Shown piece by piece: positions 29,601-35,657 of a stretch of DNA of 64,000 bases. The notes under the pieces were generated by a model. It was not told the DNA's origin, searched no databases, and was given only the letters and a program-made list of their open reading frames with translations. A program made the position numbers and the translations under genes. Origin of the DNA: Pomphorhynchus laevis (lineage: Eukaryota; Acanthocephala; Palaeacanthocephala; Echinorhynchida; Pomphorhynchidae); assembly GCA_012934845.2 (NCBI GenBank), contig WNNJ02000227.1, positions 124,001 through 188,000 of the forward strand, written 5' to 3'. How positions within the stretch are numbered: position 1 is the stretch's first letter; every line of letters starts with the position of its first letter.

Positions 29601-32600
29601 TGCTTCTCTGCATTTGTAGAAAATTAGCATCCTGCAATAGCGATAACAACTCTTTCTTCTTCCATAATAAAAGGCGACGTTCAATATTCCTTCGGTTGAT
29701 GCCGATTTTACTTGTTTAGGACTTTTGCAGTATCAGCTGGCATAATACTGTTGACATTTTCAAGTAGTGCCAAGTATTCTCAATATCATTGACAGCTCCT
29801 CGATAGAGCGAAGCCAATTCGCTAATGAATTCGTGGCTGGCATTGCACTTGGGCAGCTCCATCAGATTCGGATATCATGTGATGACCTCGTAGTACACTT
29901 TATCAATCGCTGCTTCGAAGCCATGTGACTCTACTAACTCAAAGCGATTGAAGTCTGTCCCCACTAATCCCTCTGACGATTCCTGCCTGCTATCTAAGGC
30001 ATGTGACAAAGTAATTAGTTGCTCGTTGCTGCAATTTGAATCCCTGCAGTTTGTACATGCTCGATTTGCCTTAGCACATCTACAACCCTTACACTTTGCT
30101 GCATGGCCGTTGCATGTACAACACGGAGTGATATTCGATGGTTTTCCCTTGGTCATAATAATTCAAGTTATCTTTTGTTGGAAGACTTCCTATCCGTAAG
30201 GCTCCTCGCTGCGGCTCCTTCGAACTGTTGCGGCGGACTCGTTGATATTCCGTCCGCTAGACAGAGCCCTTATATCCCGGGATGACTGCTCGAGTAGTGT
30301 ACAATAACGATTGTAGTACGATTGTAATAATAATTGTAATTTTGACGACTGCACATGTAAGTAGTGATACTTGAATTTCCAATCAGAGAATTTCACTTTG
30401 TGTTGTATGTTATTTGATTGTAAGAGTTTTAATAACCAAGAAGTTGGAGGAAGTTGGAGGCGTAGCTGTAATTAGCTAGAACTGTATTTACTTTAGATTG
30501 TAATTAGCTAAAACACTTATAAATGTTCTATTTTGTAAGATGTTTGTAATCAAGAAAATTTTTACTTAATATTATATTTTTACTTAATATTATAATTAAT
30601 ATTAATATAATAATATAATTTATATTATTATTAATAATAATATAAACCAACATCATGTTTATACATAAGGAGATTCATAGATGCACATATAATCTATAGA
30701 TCTCCTTAGTCAAAGATCAATGATCGATTTTGTAAACATTACATCTGATCCGCGAACTTATGTTCTGGACACTCGGGTGAAGAGAGTGGCTAAGCTGTCA
30801 ACAGATCACAACCTTGTAGTATGTAAACTTTGATGGCAGAATCGGATGCTAGACAAACCTGGTAAACCCAAACGTTGTGTGAGGGCGTGCTGAGAGTATC
30901 TAGCAGATGTTTCTGTCAAAGAACGTTTTTCTGGCTACATCCGAGAGAACTTCTTTCGGTTGCCGGAAGAGGTGAAGAACATTAATCAGGAATGTGAGAT
31001 GTTCAGATCCTGGCTTGCCAAAGCAACAGTGAAAAGTTGTGGATCGAAGGCGTTAGATGCTTGTCGCCGATGAAATACTCTAATTGCTTAGTGAACACCA
31101 ACAGTTAGAGATTTTGTCCAACAGAGTAAGCTGATTATAAGGCAACTTTGTCAGATAAATCAGTGGAAGCTGTAGACAAGTACCGAAGGTAAAGAGAGTA
31201 GCTACTGAAGCAGTTACTTCTCGAGCAGTCAATGAAGCGAAGAAGGCGGCTTAGGAGAAGGTTGGAGAGCACTTAGAACTTGATTATAGGTCAGATTCGA
31301 AGATGTTCTGGAGGACGATCAGGAACCTTCGTGTTGGAAAGCGGAAAAATCCTCAAATTATCTATGAGAAGAGAGGATCTATGCTGACTGACATTAAAAA
31401 AATTCTTGTTTGTCGGAAAGAGCATTTTAGGAGTCTCCTTAATCCGGTGGATATGCCGTCTCCTGTAGAAGTAGAGCCTTTAGAACCAACGGAAGGGCTC
31501 ATCTCTTTGGAAGAGGGCATTGATGTTGTTAAAAAACTTCGTAATGACAAGTTTGATGGAGTAGACGATTTTCGGCCTGAAGCGTTAAAGGCTATGGACG
31601 TTGTTGACATGAAGTGGCTAACACGGATCTGGAACGTTGCTTGAAATCGGAAAAGGTTCCTAGTGAATGGCGAACTGGGATGGTGGTACCGATATTTAAA
31701 ATATGTGATCAAAGAGTGTGTTCCAGTTATCGGTCATCAATCTTCTTAGACAAACTGGTAAGCTATTTCCTAGGATTTTAGAGTTAAGGATAAGACTTAT
31801 ACTTGAGAGACAGTTGCAAGAAGAACAATGCTGCTTTCGTCCAGGTCGTGGAACTACGGATCAGCTCTTTACTCTATCAACTATCCTCGAACGGTCTTGG
31901 GAGTTCGCTCAAGCTGGTCTACATGTGCTTTGCAGATTTGAAGACGACATTCGACCGAGTTCCGCGAGAGAGAGGGAGGTATTAAGGGAGTATGGAGTAC
32001 CATAGTATCTTCGGGTAGCTGTGGCTTCTCTGTATCAACAAAGTATGAGTTGTGTTTGTGTTCTAGGTAGGAAGTCGGAATCATTTCCAGTAGGCGTTTG
32101 GCTTCGTCATGGTTGTCCTTTGTCTCCACATTTGTTCCATGTTTACATGAACCATATTACTAGATAGGATGTTCTATCGAATATCGGTCGTTAGTTCGGT
32201 TCCATCACGATACAATCTCTGCTTTTGCTGATGATGCTGTCTTGCTGGCTTCTTGTACTGAAGACTTACAATGCCTACTAGATCGATTTATGATGGAATG
32301 CCAAGCAGCAGAGATATTGTTTAGTACGTCCAAGACTGTCACTATGTGTTTGTCTCTGTTTCAGGTGTCAATATCAACCCGAATTAGGGAAAGGTTCTTC
32401 CTGATGTGAATGACTTTATGTATCTTGGAGTATTGTTCTCGAAGGACGGCAGGAACATCAGAGAGATTGAAAAGCGGATATGTTTAGCTAACGCAGTAAT
32501 TCGTTCTTTGTACAGGTCTGTTGTTGTAAAACAAGACTTAAATCTTCGAGATAAGCTTTCGGTTTACATTGCAATCTTCGTTCCTATCTTAACCAATGGT

Positions 32601-35320
32601 CATGAGCTTTGGGTTATGACCGAAACGATAATATCTCGGATACAGACGACCGAAATAAGGTTCCTTCGCGGTGTGACCGGTCTTAGCCTTAGTGATAAGG
32701 TTAGAAATTAGATCATCCGGAATGGACTCGGAGTAAAGCCGCTGCTTCTCCACATCGAAGAAAGTCAGTTGAGGTGGCTAGGACACGTTATGAGGATGTC
32801 TAGGGATTGCCTTCCTCGAAGGGTTTTCCAGGCCGGACTCTGGAAAGAGACCTCGAGGTAGACCTCGATATCGGCGGAGAGATCAAATCTCGAAACTGGA
32901 CGAAGACCGACTTTGGATATCTGAAAGAGAACTATGACTATCGATCAGTATAGCAATGTCTGGAGTAGTTTAGTTTGTGCACTGCCTCCACGACCCGACA
33001 CCCGGACCAGTGGTTGACAAGAAAATTTTTTATATTATTTTTTTTTTATTTTGATTTACATGTAATTTGATACATGTTATAAATTAGATCGCCGATGTAA
33101 TAAAACTTTAATAATATAAAATGAAAGCTGTAACAATTTGAAGAGCTTAATATTTGTCTCAAATTTGGATTCAACATTATATTAAACATTGATGTGAGTT
33201 ATCTATTGAAGATCATTAATTTGTTTTGTTTTTGAATTTGCATTGAACAAATTGCATTTCATAAAATGAAATGCGATTTTATTATATAATGCAGCTCAAA
33301 TATTAAACTGAAAATAAATATTCAAAGGAAGGCATTTTGTTGCACATCTGTCTTATGAGCACGAATGTACCATTGCACTGCGGCAGTGAATCAATACCAA
33401 CCTCTTACGAGTTAAAAGTTGACATTTTGTAACTCATTATATACTGAATTAAAACCATAAAGAAGCAAATGAAGGATACACGGTTGCTAATTTTCATCTG
33501 ATATAGATGTTTTGTCAACAAGTCAGAATTCTGCAGTAATTTAACCAAAATGGTCTTTATTAATTTTATATTTTTATCTCTTAGTTCTTTTTGAAAAAAA
33601 AACATACATAGCCGATGGGCAGCAATCGGCGATGTAATTTCCAATTTGTTTGCTGCTAGTTTCTGGACTCATGTGAAAGTCTGGACTCTTTCTGGACTCA
33701 TGCTTTAGTAATTAATTAATCAATCAAATTAATTTGATTGAATACGTTACATAAAACATTTAAACATTTCGACACTGAAACATTTCGATTAAATCCGCTA
33801 AATAATTCAAAGAGCAACAAAATTTAAAATGCAAAATTTATAATAGTAAATTCTAAGATCGTGTTAACCACGAATTAGTTTTTGAAAATTAAATTTAAAA
33901 AATAAATATGTTAAGCAAATCTCGAAACTACCGTTTCGAGATTTGCAGTGATCTTACAAGATTTGCAAATGATCTTACATCTGCTTCGTTGTTGTTTCCA
34001 TCAAGCAATTTATTATTATTTTCGTCCACAGCAGTTGAATTTTCATCTAAGATGTCGTTAATTCCTAGAATAAAATTCACAAATGTTTGTTGATCCCAGA
34101 TTATTCATATACTTTGTATCCAAAGGAATCATTTTAAATAAATGGTTTATTAAATATAATAATCGAATTTAGAAAATAAATGTTATTTTTTCAAAGTTAA
34201 ATTATGCAAAACGTACGAATGAAAAATAAAGCTTACATTTTAGCTTTATATTCTAATTTCTAATTATAAATTAGAAATGTTATGTTTGAACAAAAGATTA
34301 AAATTGATGACGTCAATTTTTGTTAAATAACTGTCTTAGAAATGATTCGATTATATAAAGAAAAGTTTCGAAAAGAATTATTTGGGATTATTTATTACGG
34401 AAAGTCATTGTAATGTTATCACTTAATATTTTTAACATTTAATTAAAATTTCGTTTAAATTATATTGTTACATAAATGTCATGTGCAAATAAATTTGGAC
34501 GGAACATATAATTAATAAAATAATTAATATTTTTGGCGTACAATTAATATTTCGATTATATACACAAATATTTATATATAACTATATTAAAAATATATGT
34601 ATATGAATATATATACTTATATATTGAATATATATGAATATATATTTGAATATATATGTATTTATATTTGAATATATATATGTTTAAATTTAAATATATT
34701 ATAAAATAATTTGAAAAAATATTCAATAATATAAAAAATGTATAAAAATATTATAAAAAATGTTTTAACGATTTAGGAAAATCAAAATTAAATTAAAATT
34801 ATTAATTTATAATATTTAGTGACTGCAATTGAATTAAAAATTTTCACTTTTTTCCTGTGCTATAAATTAATAAAACTTATTAATAATAAAATAAATATTT
34901 ATAAGCAAAACATTATGCTGCAACAAAACGAATGCAAGCAAAATAACAAAGATTTACCAAAGGAAAATTAAAATAAAGTAGAAAGCATTTTTTATAACGA
35001 ACTTTGATTTTTATTTTAAATGTTAAAAATATGTATTTATAAAAGCTTTGTTAAAATTAAACTTGCAGTCTAAATTAGGTCTGACTAATATAGGAGCAAT
35101 TACAATTGGCACGCAGATGTAATAAAGAATATATAATGAAGAGAAATTGTTAACTTCCCTTCATGTCGATAACTTCATGTCGATAAAATAAAAAACAAAA
35201 GAATTAACTAAGGATAATTTTATATCTAAAATTTAATTAGGGATAATCAACTGACCTGCATGTGGATGTTCAACTAAGGCAGACAAATGACGAATACGTT
35301 GTGGTAACATATAATTACTC
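2426..35320 (-). CDS. SLC4-family bicarbonate/anion transporter gene (17 exons traced, 3' end beyond window)
   Basis: Members of this family move bicarbonate, often with sodium or in exchange for chloride, across the plasma membrane. They have a cytoplasmic N-terminal domain and about 14 membrane segments. The 17 exons listed separately total 2408 nt (about 802 codons), and intron phases match at each junction. Family landmarks, in order: an acidic linker leading to WIERARWIKYEEDV; the cytoplasmic core with IPESTQAFVVMVG and IPLPLKFLFVVIGPA; the first membrane segment ending TFAGIL; the signature QPLTIIGPTGP; VTRFSEEIF; an extracellular loop with three N-glycosylation sequons; and APGEKPK. 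About 230-300 C-terminal residues are missing, so they should lie upstream of base 1. I cannot tell exchanger from sodium cotransporter. Alignment was by memory against human SLC4A4/A1; the family call is firm, the subtype is not. Confidence 0.93.
3200..3340. repeat. AT-only tandem repeat
   Basis: Almost pure A/T sequence with a unit of about 45 bp (TATATTATAATATAATATAA followed by TTATTAATATATTAA) repeated about three times. It lies in the intron between SLC4 exons p and q. The rest of that intron (2609-4682) shows no genes or clear repeats. Confidence 0.85.
4683..4765 (-). CDS. SLC4 exon p (GSGYNMDLLL)
   Basis: It encodes MYIQDRLTMANGIGLRGSGY and NMDLLLT. This is the counterpart of the INRKE.KLKKG.GYHLDLL loop and helix start. 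The acceptor is GTGTTTAG and the donor ACTG/GTAAAT. Confidence 0.9.
5008..5900 (+). mobile_element. Penelope-like element fragment: four tandem copies of a GIY-YIG segment
   Basis: A segment of about 195 bp is repeated four times, starting near 5011, 5208, 5401 and 5595. Each copy translates to a version of RYIGQAGETLAVRLLGHKRA followed by HIAAHGHYINFAGEEIIAH. This is the GIY-YIG endonuclease found C-terminal to the RT in classical Penelope-like elements. After the fourth copy the frame continues to a C-terminus ending NGKFIFLD. No RT is present. The element lies in the intron between SLC4 exons o and p and is a 5'-truncated, internally amplified relic. It is a different family from the Naiad-like element at 42-45 kb. 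Confidence 0.75.
6085..6585. repeat. Foldback repeat with arms of about 120 bp
   Basis: The left arm (about 6085-6200, starting CTTTTGATGTTTGCTGACAA) is the inverted counterpart of the right arm (about 6455-6579, ending GCCAACATCAAAAG). A short direct repeat also links 6300-6365 with 6627-6680. There is no coding capacity. It may be a non-autonomous foldback transposon or an inverted pair of older repeats. Confidence 0.6.
6839..6999 (-). CDS. SLC4 exon o
   Basis: It encodes KLYVIKSSSKFARAKNGSII and a membrane helix, YIGCCIPAVLLFIVIFIE. This matches the P.WW...A..PALL..ILIF.+ region. The acceptor is ATTTAG and the donor GCGG/GTAAGT. Confidence 0.9.
7055..7150 (-). CDS. SLC4 exon n
   Basis: It encodes FRLFISDSALPIAIMLMICF and DYAITQGDSFTK, matching R.I+SDFAV.L.I......DY.IG. 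It uses the upstream acceptor AAACTAG. A closer AG (TTTCAG) would shift the frame and is rejected. The intron between this exon and exon m is only 51 bp. Confidence 0.9.
7202..7393 (-). CDS. SLC4 exon m (glycosylated extracellular loop)
   Basis: It encodes IYKVNPVLTVYNQTNTTANV, then DHHHYVGNPIPNVALLSSI and a membrane segment. Three N-glycosylation sequons (NQT, NTT, NVT) lie in the large third extracellular loop, where SLC4 proteins are normally glycosylated. The acceptor is GATTTTAG and the donor CGATGG/GTGAGC. Confidence 0.9.
8336..8690 (+). mobile_element. 5'-truncated tail of a Naiad-like Penelope element (old copy)
   Basis: It matches the 3' part of the element at 44.53-44.98 kb: AATCAACAC, TTTTTATGGATGGATAAT, then AGAAACCTGATAACATAGCA and a terminal AT-rich section ending near TACGTAGTCCCAGTTCCC. 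It is more diverged than the copy at 21.8 kb; the pseudoknot stems are partly lost. A short block (about 8629-8682) recurs at about 8825-8880. It lies in the intron between SLC4 exons l and m; the rest of that intron shows nothing assignable. Confidence 0.75.
9565..9759 (-). CDS. SLC4 exon l (VTRFSEEIF membrane segments)
   Basis: It encodes ICTRKELNYFAVRFWVACW, a hydrophobic span and VTRFSEEIFSAVMAM. This corresponds to the SLC4 segment ending in +TRFTEE.F..LI. The acceptor is GATTTAG and the donor TTTT/GTACGT, phase 0. An unspliced reading frame runs past the donor into the intron and is not coding there. Confidence 0.92.
9760..10915. other. Intron between SLC4 exons k and l; nothing else seen
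   Basis: AT-rich sequence with simple palindromic runs (for example 10690-10740, alternating AATAATTATT and TTAATAATAA). I see no coding segment or mobile element. Confidence 0.6.
10916..11064 (-). CDS. SLC4 exon k (QPLTIIGPTGP signature)
   Basis: It encodes EETHHSFSVNEMLAVVAIDG followed by IVFGLLAGQPLTIIGPTGP. The latter is the most conserved SLC4 signature, located in the transport core. Using the TTTAAG acceptor gives an ungapped length match to human SLC4A4 across the exon j/k junction. The donor is AGT/GTAAGA. Confidence 0.95.
11855..12460 (+). repeat. Direct repeat of about 130 bp, two copies 460-475 bp apart
   Basis: Copy A (about 11855-11991) and copy B (about 12313-12460) share TTTCGACACTTTA, the block ACCATTGATGTCTCTC and ACATGGCGGCACACTATTGA. 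Identity is high. They lie just upstream of a LINE gag remnant and may be tandem 5' UTR monomers of that LINE or a separate repeat family. Confidence 0.8.
13278..13553 (+). pseudogene. LINE ORF1 segment with CCHC-type zinc knuckles
   Basis: MKKCGVCGYDNSVHETQC and CTNCGLELPEWSRRC carry Cys/His spacings typical of nucleic-acid-binding knuckles in Jockey/CR1-type ORF1 proteins. The frame continues from an earlier knuckle at 13223-13260 that is separated by a stop. It would bind element RNA in an intact protein; here it is a decayed fragment. Confidence 0.65.
13901..14137 (+). pseudogene. N-terminus of LINE ORF2 endonuclease (truncated)
   Basis: Seventy-eight codons beginning MQSNQDPFSLNILQWNS. 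LNILQWN and FKVLQET match the first two conserved blocks of the APE-like endonuclease of Jockey/CR1/I-type LINEs. The later catalytic blocks (SDH and others) are absent because the element is internally deleted. Confidence 0.65.
14698..15178 (-). CDS. SLC4 exon j (end of cytoplasmic domain and first membrane segment)
   Basis: This is the largest exon found, at 481 nt. It starts with TFRQSAFEAKQKQELIEAL (compare VFHDVAYKAKDRNDL). It runs through a non-conserved linker to FGGYWIELKRYF and ends in the hydrophobic segment SITTVLFLFASCLSLTLTF. The vertebrate TFGG motif is TFAG here. The acceptor is GTTAG and the donor CTTAT/GTAAGC, which joins exon k in frame. Confidence 0.93.
15179..17340. other. 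Intron between SLC4 exons i and j; AT palindromes only
   Basis: No coding segment is seen. Bases 16317-16385 are a compound palindrome of TAATTAATAATTATTAA units, and 16920-16990 is an AT-only run. These are typical low-complexity intron sequence. Confidence 0.6.
17341..17462 (-). CDS. SLC4 exon i (IPLPLKFLFVVIGPA)
   Basis: It encodes GFVEIPLPLKFLFVVIGPAV and KIGRTMCTLMNDL. This matches the conserved EVP.PTRFLF.LLGP...EIGR.IATLM.D motif of SLC4. The acceptor is TACTTAG and the donor GATCTG/GTAAGA (phase 0). Confidence 0.94.
17890..19290 (-). mobile_element. LINE reverse-transcriptase remnant (Jockey/CR1-like), reverse strand
   Basis: On the minus strand the order is: an RT start like RPISLLSV..KVFELVV; a central block LNNGLPQGLVLSPLLFNLF (RT motif B); KYKFADDTVII (catalytic ADD motif); then EKYPKYLGV-like and SAAEYASPV sequence typical of the thumb and C-terminus. 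The longest open frame is 18786-19061 (91 codons). There are many stops and frame changes, so it is old. The endonuclease is absent. It lies in the SLC4 intron between exons h and i. Confidence 0.75.
20080..20410. other. Less AT-rich island of unknown nature
   Basis: Base composition is clearly richer in G than the surrounding intron (for example GGGCAGAGCTGGTAGGAGTC). No long open frame or recognised motif is present on either strand. It is possibly an old LINE fragment. Confidence 0.35.
20530..20650 (-). CDS. SLC4 exon h (IPESTQAFVVMVG)
   Basis: It encodes PDLMKRIPESTQAFVVMVGV and LSKPLLAFVRF. This is the counterpart of the MKKIP..AEA..VLVG..EFL...+AFVRL block. The acceptor is ACATTTAG and the donor GAAG/GTAAGT. 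Confidence 0.93.
21822..22294 (+). mobile_element. 5'-truncated tail of a Naiad-like Penelope element (younger copy)
   Basis: It starts within the last codons of the element's protein (compare NYIKQKIVKYINQH in the long copy) and runs to the shared 3' end around ACGTAGACTCAGTTAGCC. It is the best-preserved copy of the structured 3' region. Truncation at the 5' end fits target-primed reverse transcription that stopped early. It lies in the intron between SLC4 exons g and h. Confidence 0.85.
21949..22097 (+). ncRNA. Predicted structured RNA in Naiad-like 3' region (interleaved pseudoknot)
   Basis: Outer stem: 21949-21961 with 22085-22097, 13 pairs including one wobble. Hairpin: 21985-21992 with 22000-22007, 8 perfect pairs. 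Inside are three interleaved helices: P1 22008-22013 with 22038-22043 (GGCCCC/GGGGCC), P2 22015-22024 with 22054-22063 (CTGCTATGTT/AACATAGCAG), and P3 22030-22036 with 22063-22069 (GAGGAAC/GTTCCTC). P2 and P3 share one base, so they cannot both be complete. Differences from the 44.6-kb copy in P2 and P3 keep pairing through G-U. I match it to no known ribozyme. Confidence 0.55.
22640..22990. repeat. AT-only low-complexity tract
   Basis: Long runs of ATTAATAT and ATAATAATAT steps with many overlapping palindromes. No other feature is seen in 22300-23179. Confidence 0.7.
23180..23275 (-). CDS. SLC4 exon g (cytoplasmic linker)
   Basis: This 32-codon exon encodes ALRHPLARLEHIRANSSN and onward to VVVLNQ. 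It sits where the variable linker before the second half of the cytoplasmic domain is expected. The acceptor is TTAATAG and the donor AATCAG/GTAACT; both ends are phase 0. Confidence 0.75.
24081..24117 (-). CDS. SLC4 micro-exon f (37 nt, predicted)
   Basis: Exons e and g do not join in frame, so a small exon of length 1 mod 3 is needed between them. This 37-nt segment provides it: acceptor CTAAAAG, donor AAA/GTAACT, product MFEEHLSRLVIK. The phase works on both sides. The acceptor has a poor pyrimidine tract, so this is a prediction. Confidence 0.6.
24630..24722 (+). repeat. Short tandem repeat, about 34 bp, three copies
   Basis: The unit TATTCATCAATTATCATA plus TTTTGGTTTCTTTA is repeated three times with small changes, in the intron between SLC4 exons e and f. 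A 36-bp duplication (TTTGTGTATGAAGATAAAC) also lies at about 25125-25200. Confidence 0.75.
24795..24862 (+). repeat. tRNA-derived sequence (SINE head or tRNA pseudogene)
   Basis: TGGCTGAATGG resembles a pol III A box and GGTTCAAATCTC resembles a B box, at the right spacing. The would-be anticodon loop reads CACTGCAA, suggesting derivation from a Cys tRNA (anticodon GCA). The 3' acceptor strand does not pair with the 5' GCCCCGC, so it is not a working tRNA. Sequence after 24862 could be a SINE body, but no second copy was found here. Confidence 0.45.
25411..25546 (-). CDS. SLC4 exon e (cytoplasmic domain)
   Basis: It encodes ATLFNVDDNNINSVFENIVQ and onward to ILALPH. This aligns with the GTVLLDL...ELV...LL segment of the band-3 type cytoplasmic domain. 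The acceptor is GTTTTAG; the donor CATAG/GTAAAT ends in phase 2. Confidence 0.85.
25547..27002. other. Intron between SLC4 exons d and e; nothing else seen
   Basis: AT-rich sequence without open frames of interest, repeats of note or recognised element motifs. Confidence 0.6.
27003..27115 (-). CDS. SLC4 exon d (RWIKYEEDVD)
   Basis: It encodes WIKYEEDVDVQLHHWDAPH and LCFTDLLKLRNALLLG. This corresponds to the conserved WIKFEEDVE...W.KPHV...L.SL.ELR...L.G block of the cytoplasmic domain. The acceptor is TGTACAG and the donor is CTTG/GTTTGA. Confidence 0.92.
27179..27270 (-). CDS. SLC4 exon c (cytoplasmic domain, PLFIELSEL)
   Basis: It encodes DIWGSTPLFIELSEL and PAWIERAR, matching the LFTELDEL...WKETAR stretch that is highly conserved across SLC4. 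The donor CG/GTACTT leaves two bases that complete Arg with exon d. The next intron is only 63 bp (27116-27178), the shortest in the gene. Confidence 0.88.
27510..27971 (-). pseudogene. C-terminal zinc motif and restriction-like endonuclease of the LINE
   Basis: It begins with CGNQFNMCHLLSCKSGG (a CCHC-type motif) and IRHNIIRDIVADELSQICC, then ARVDVACQG and SMLDICVFSHLAPSYTS. This fits the PD-(D/E)xK-like nuclease of R2/NeSL/CRE-type LINEs, which nicks one target strand. The residue usually read as DxRxF is DICVF here. The last residues drift into non-family sequence. Confidence 0.7.
28043..28435 (-). pseudogene. Thumb/connector region of the REL-type LINE
   Basis: A 130-codon frame after the RT core with IGSDSYINEFVHMKVDIW, LAQAIQFQWTHVQR and LPLNQSDLGI. 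This pattern is typical of the RT thumb in this LINE group. It ends in a stop before the zinc-binding motif. Confidence 0.6.
28637..29254 (-). pseudogene. Reverse transcriptase domain of the REL-type LINE
   Basis: Landmarks: LVPLDKNPGIRPIGICEVSR (RT blocks 1-2), VLQLDAQNAFNSINRR (block A with the first Asp), and EGFTQGDPLAMLAF (block B). The catalytic YADDD follows in another frame at 28633-28644. Intact, it would copy element RNA at a nicked target. The frame change between blocks B and C breaks this copy. Confidence 0.8.
29206..29649 (-). pseudogene. LINE linker between CxC domain and RT
   Basis: A 147-codon frame with an Arg-rich start (NPRSDKGYANGWIRRFIKLM) and helical linker sequence. 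It leads to the RT, which begins in an overlapping frame. I recognise no separate domain. Confidence 0.5.
29875..30156 (-). pseudogene. LINE N-terminal CxC (Tesmin-like) domain
   Basis: Ninety-three codons with CCTCNGHAAKCKGCRCAK and ACTNCRDSNC. The dense CxC spacing resembles the Tesmin/TSO1 CXC zinc-binding fold. In this LINE group such a module heads the ORF and presumably binds DNA or RNA. The frame stops at 29875 and related sequence continues in another frame toward the RT. Confidence 0.65.
31303..32005 (+). pseudogene. Rex1-like RT, fingers and palm (two frames)
   Basis: The frames 31303-31644 and 31718-32005 carry the N-terminal half of the RT, from FWRTIRNLRVGKRKNPQ to LEEGIDVVKKLRNDKFDGVD, then QEEQCCFRPGRGTTDQLF and LHVLCRFEDDIR (block A, whose usual AFDRVPR is recognisable in another frame). 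At least two frame changes separate them. Confidence 0.65.
32406..32711 (+). pseudogene. Rex1-like LINE C-terminal region
   Basis: It contains DFMYLGVLFSKDGRNIREIE, ANAVIRSLYRSVVVKQDL, PILTNGHELWVMTE and RGVTGLSLSDKVRN. This region follows the RT in Rex1/Babar-type elements and is the longest continuous conserved frame in this copy. Confidence 0.75.
33061..33978. other. Intron sequence between the Rex1-like LINE and SLC4 exon b
   Basis: AT-rich sequence, no gene recognised. A perfect 10-bp stem (ATCTCGAAAC, loop TACC, GTTTCGAGAT) at 33917-33940 lies just downstream, in gene orientation, of the tandem splice donors of exon b. Confidence 0.6.
33979..34064 (-). CDS. SLC4 exon b (acidic, Asn-rich linker)
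   Basis: It encodes an acidic, asparagine-rich linker (INDILDENSTAVDENNN and onward). The acceptor is TTCTAG and the donor is GCAGAT/GTAAGA. Incoming and outgoing phases fit exons a and c. A second identical donor, GTAAGATC, lies 21 nt further on in the same frame and would add VRSFANL. The intron after it is about 6.7 kb and contains two LINEs. Confidence 0.72.
34065..35255. other. Intron between SLC4 exons a and b; nothing else seen
   Basis: AT-rich sequence with a TATATGAATATATA-type tract at about 34560-34690. No open frame or recognised element. Confidence 0.6.
35256..35320 (-). CDS. SLC4 exon a (most N-terminal exon found)
   Basis: The exon encodes MLPQRIRHLSALVEHPHAG, which resembles the RIRFIL segment before the acidic linker of vertebrate SLC4 proteins. 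The acceptor is TTTTAAG and the donor is GCAG/GTCAGT. It leaves one base that joins correctly with exon b. An ATG at 35310-35308 could be the start codon; otherwise one or more upstream exons exist that I did not find. Confidence 0.6.
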
Positions 35321-35657
35321 CTTAAAATTGCATACAATTTATTTTTGTTGATCGTAGGTTATTTAAATAGTTAATCGTAGGTTGTTTAATTTAATAAATC
35401 TAAAATAAAAAATTATCACTAAAAATTATCGGATTTTTTAATAATTTTGTTAATAATTTAGAGTAAATAATTATCAGAATTATTATTACCAATATAATTC
35501 AAAACTGTCAGTTATTTATTGAAAAAAATCTCTATTTATCATTCAATAATAATTCAATTTTTTATTAGTTTTGTTGATTTTGGAAAAATACCGATTAAAT
35601 TCTAATAGGTTCCTTCGACAAAAATACCTTATTTAGAAAATTAATTGGATAAATTAA

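Larger units (their letters stand above)
27480..30400 (-). mobile_element. LINE with CxC domain, RT and restriction-like endonuclease (R2/NeSL/CRE-type group)
   Basis: Reading on the minus strand, the parts are: a Cys-rich CxC domain (30156-29875), a linker, an RT with GIRPIGICEVSRRIIGK, NAFNSI, EGFTQGDPLAM and WYADDD, a thumb region, then a zinc-binding motif and a restriction-like nuclease (27971-27510). This order, with one ORF and a C-terminal nuclease instead of an N-terminal APE type, is that of early-branching LINEs. It is broken by roughly four to six stops or frame changes but is nearly full length. It lies in the intron between SLC4 exons b and c, on the gene's strand. The exact clade is uncertain. 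Confidence 0.8.
30690..33060 (+). mobile_element. Rex1/Babar-like LINE, 5'-truncated in the endonuclease
   Basis: It starts in the end of an APE-like endonuclease (STDHNLVVCKL near 30797), then the linker, RT blocks (FDGVDDFRPEALKAM; EEQCCFRPGRGTTDQLF; AFADDAVLLAS near 32219-32251) and a C-terminus with YLGVLFSKDGRNIREIEKR, LYRSVVV, NGHELWVMTE, ESQLRWLGHVMRM and finally LPPRPDTR. These are landmarks of the Rex1/Babar group best known from fish. It ends in a T-rich run near 33040. There are about ten or more stops or frame changes. It is less AT-rich than its surroundings and opposite in strand to the SLC4 gene. Confidence 0.78.

Noticed and set aside
33361-33420. Possible SLC4 exon around WYIRAHK on the minus strand
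   Set aside because: It has no usable donor or phase, and the correct exon was found at 27179-27270.
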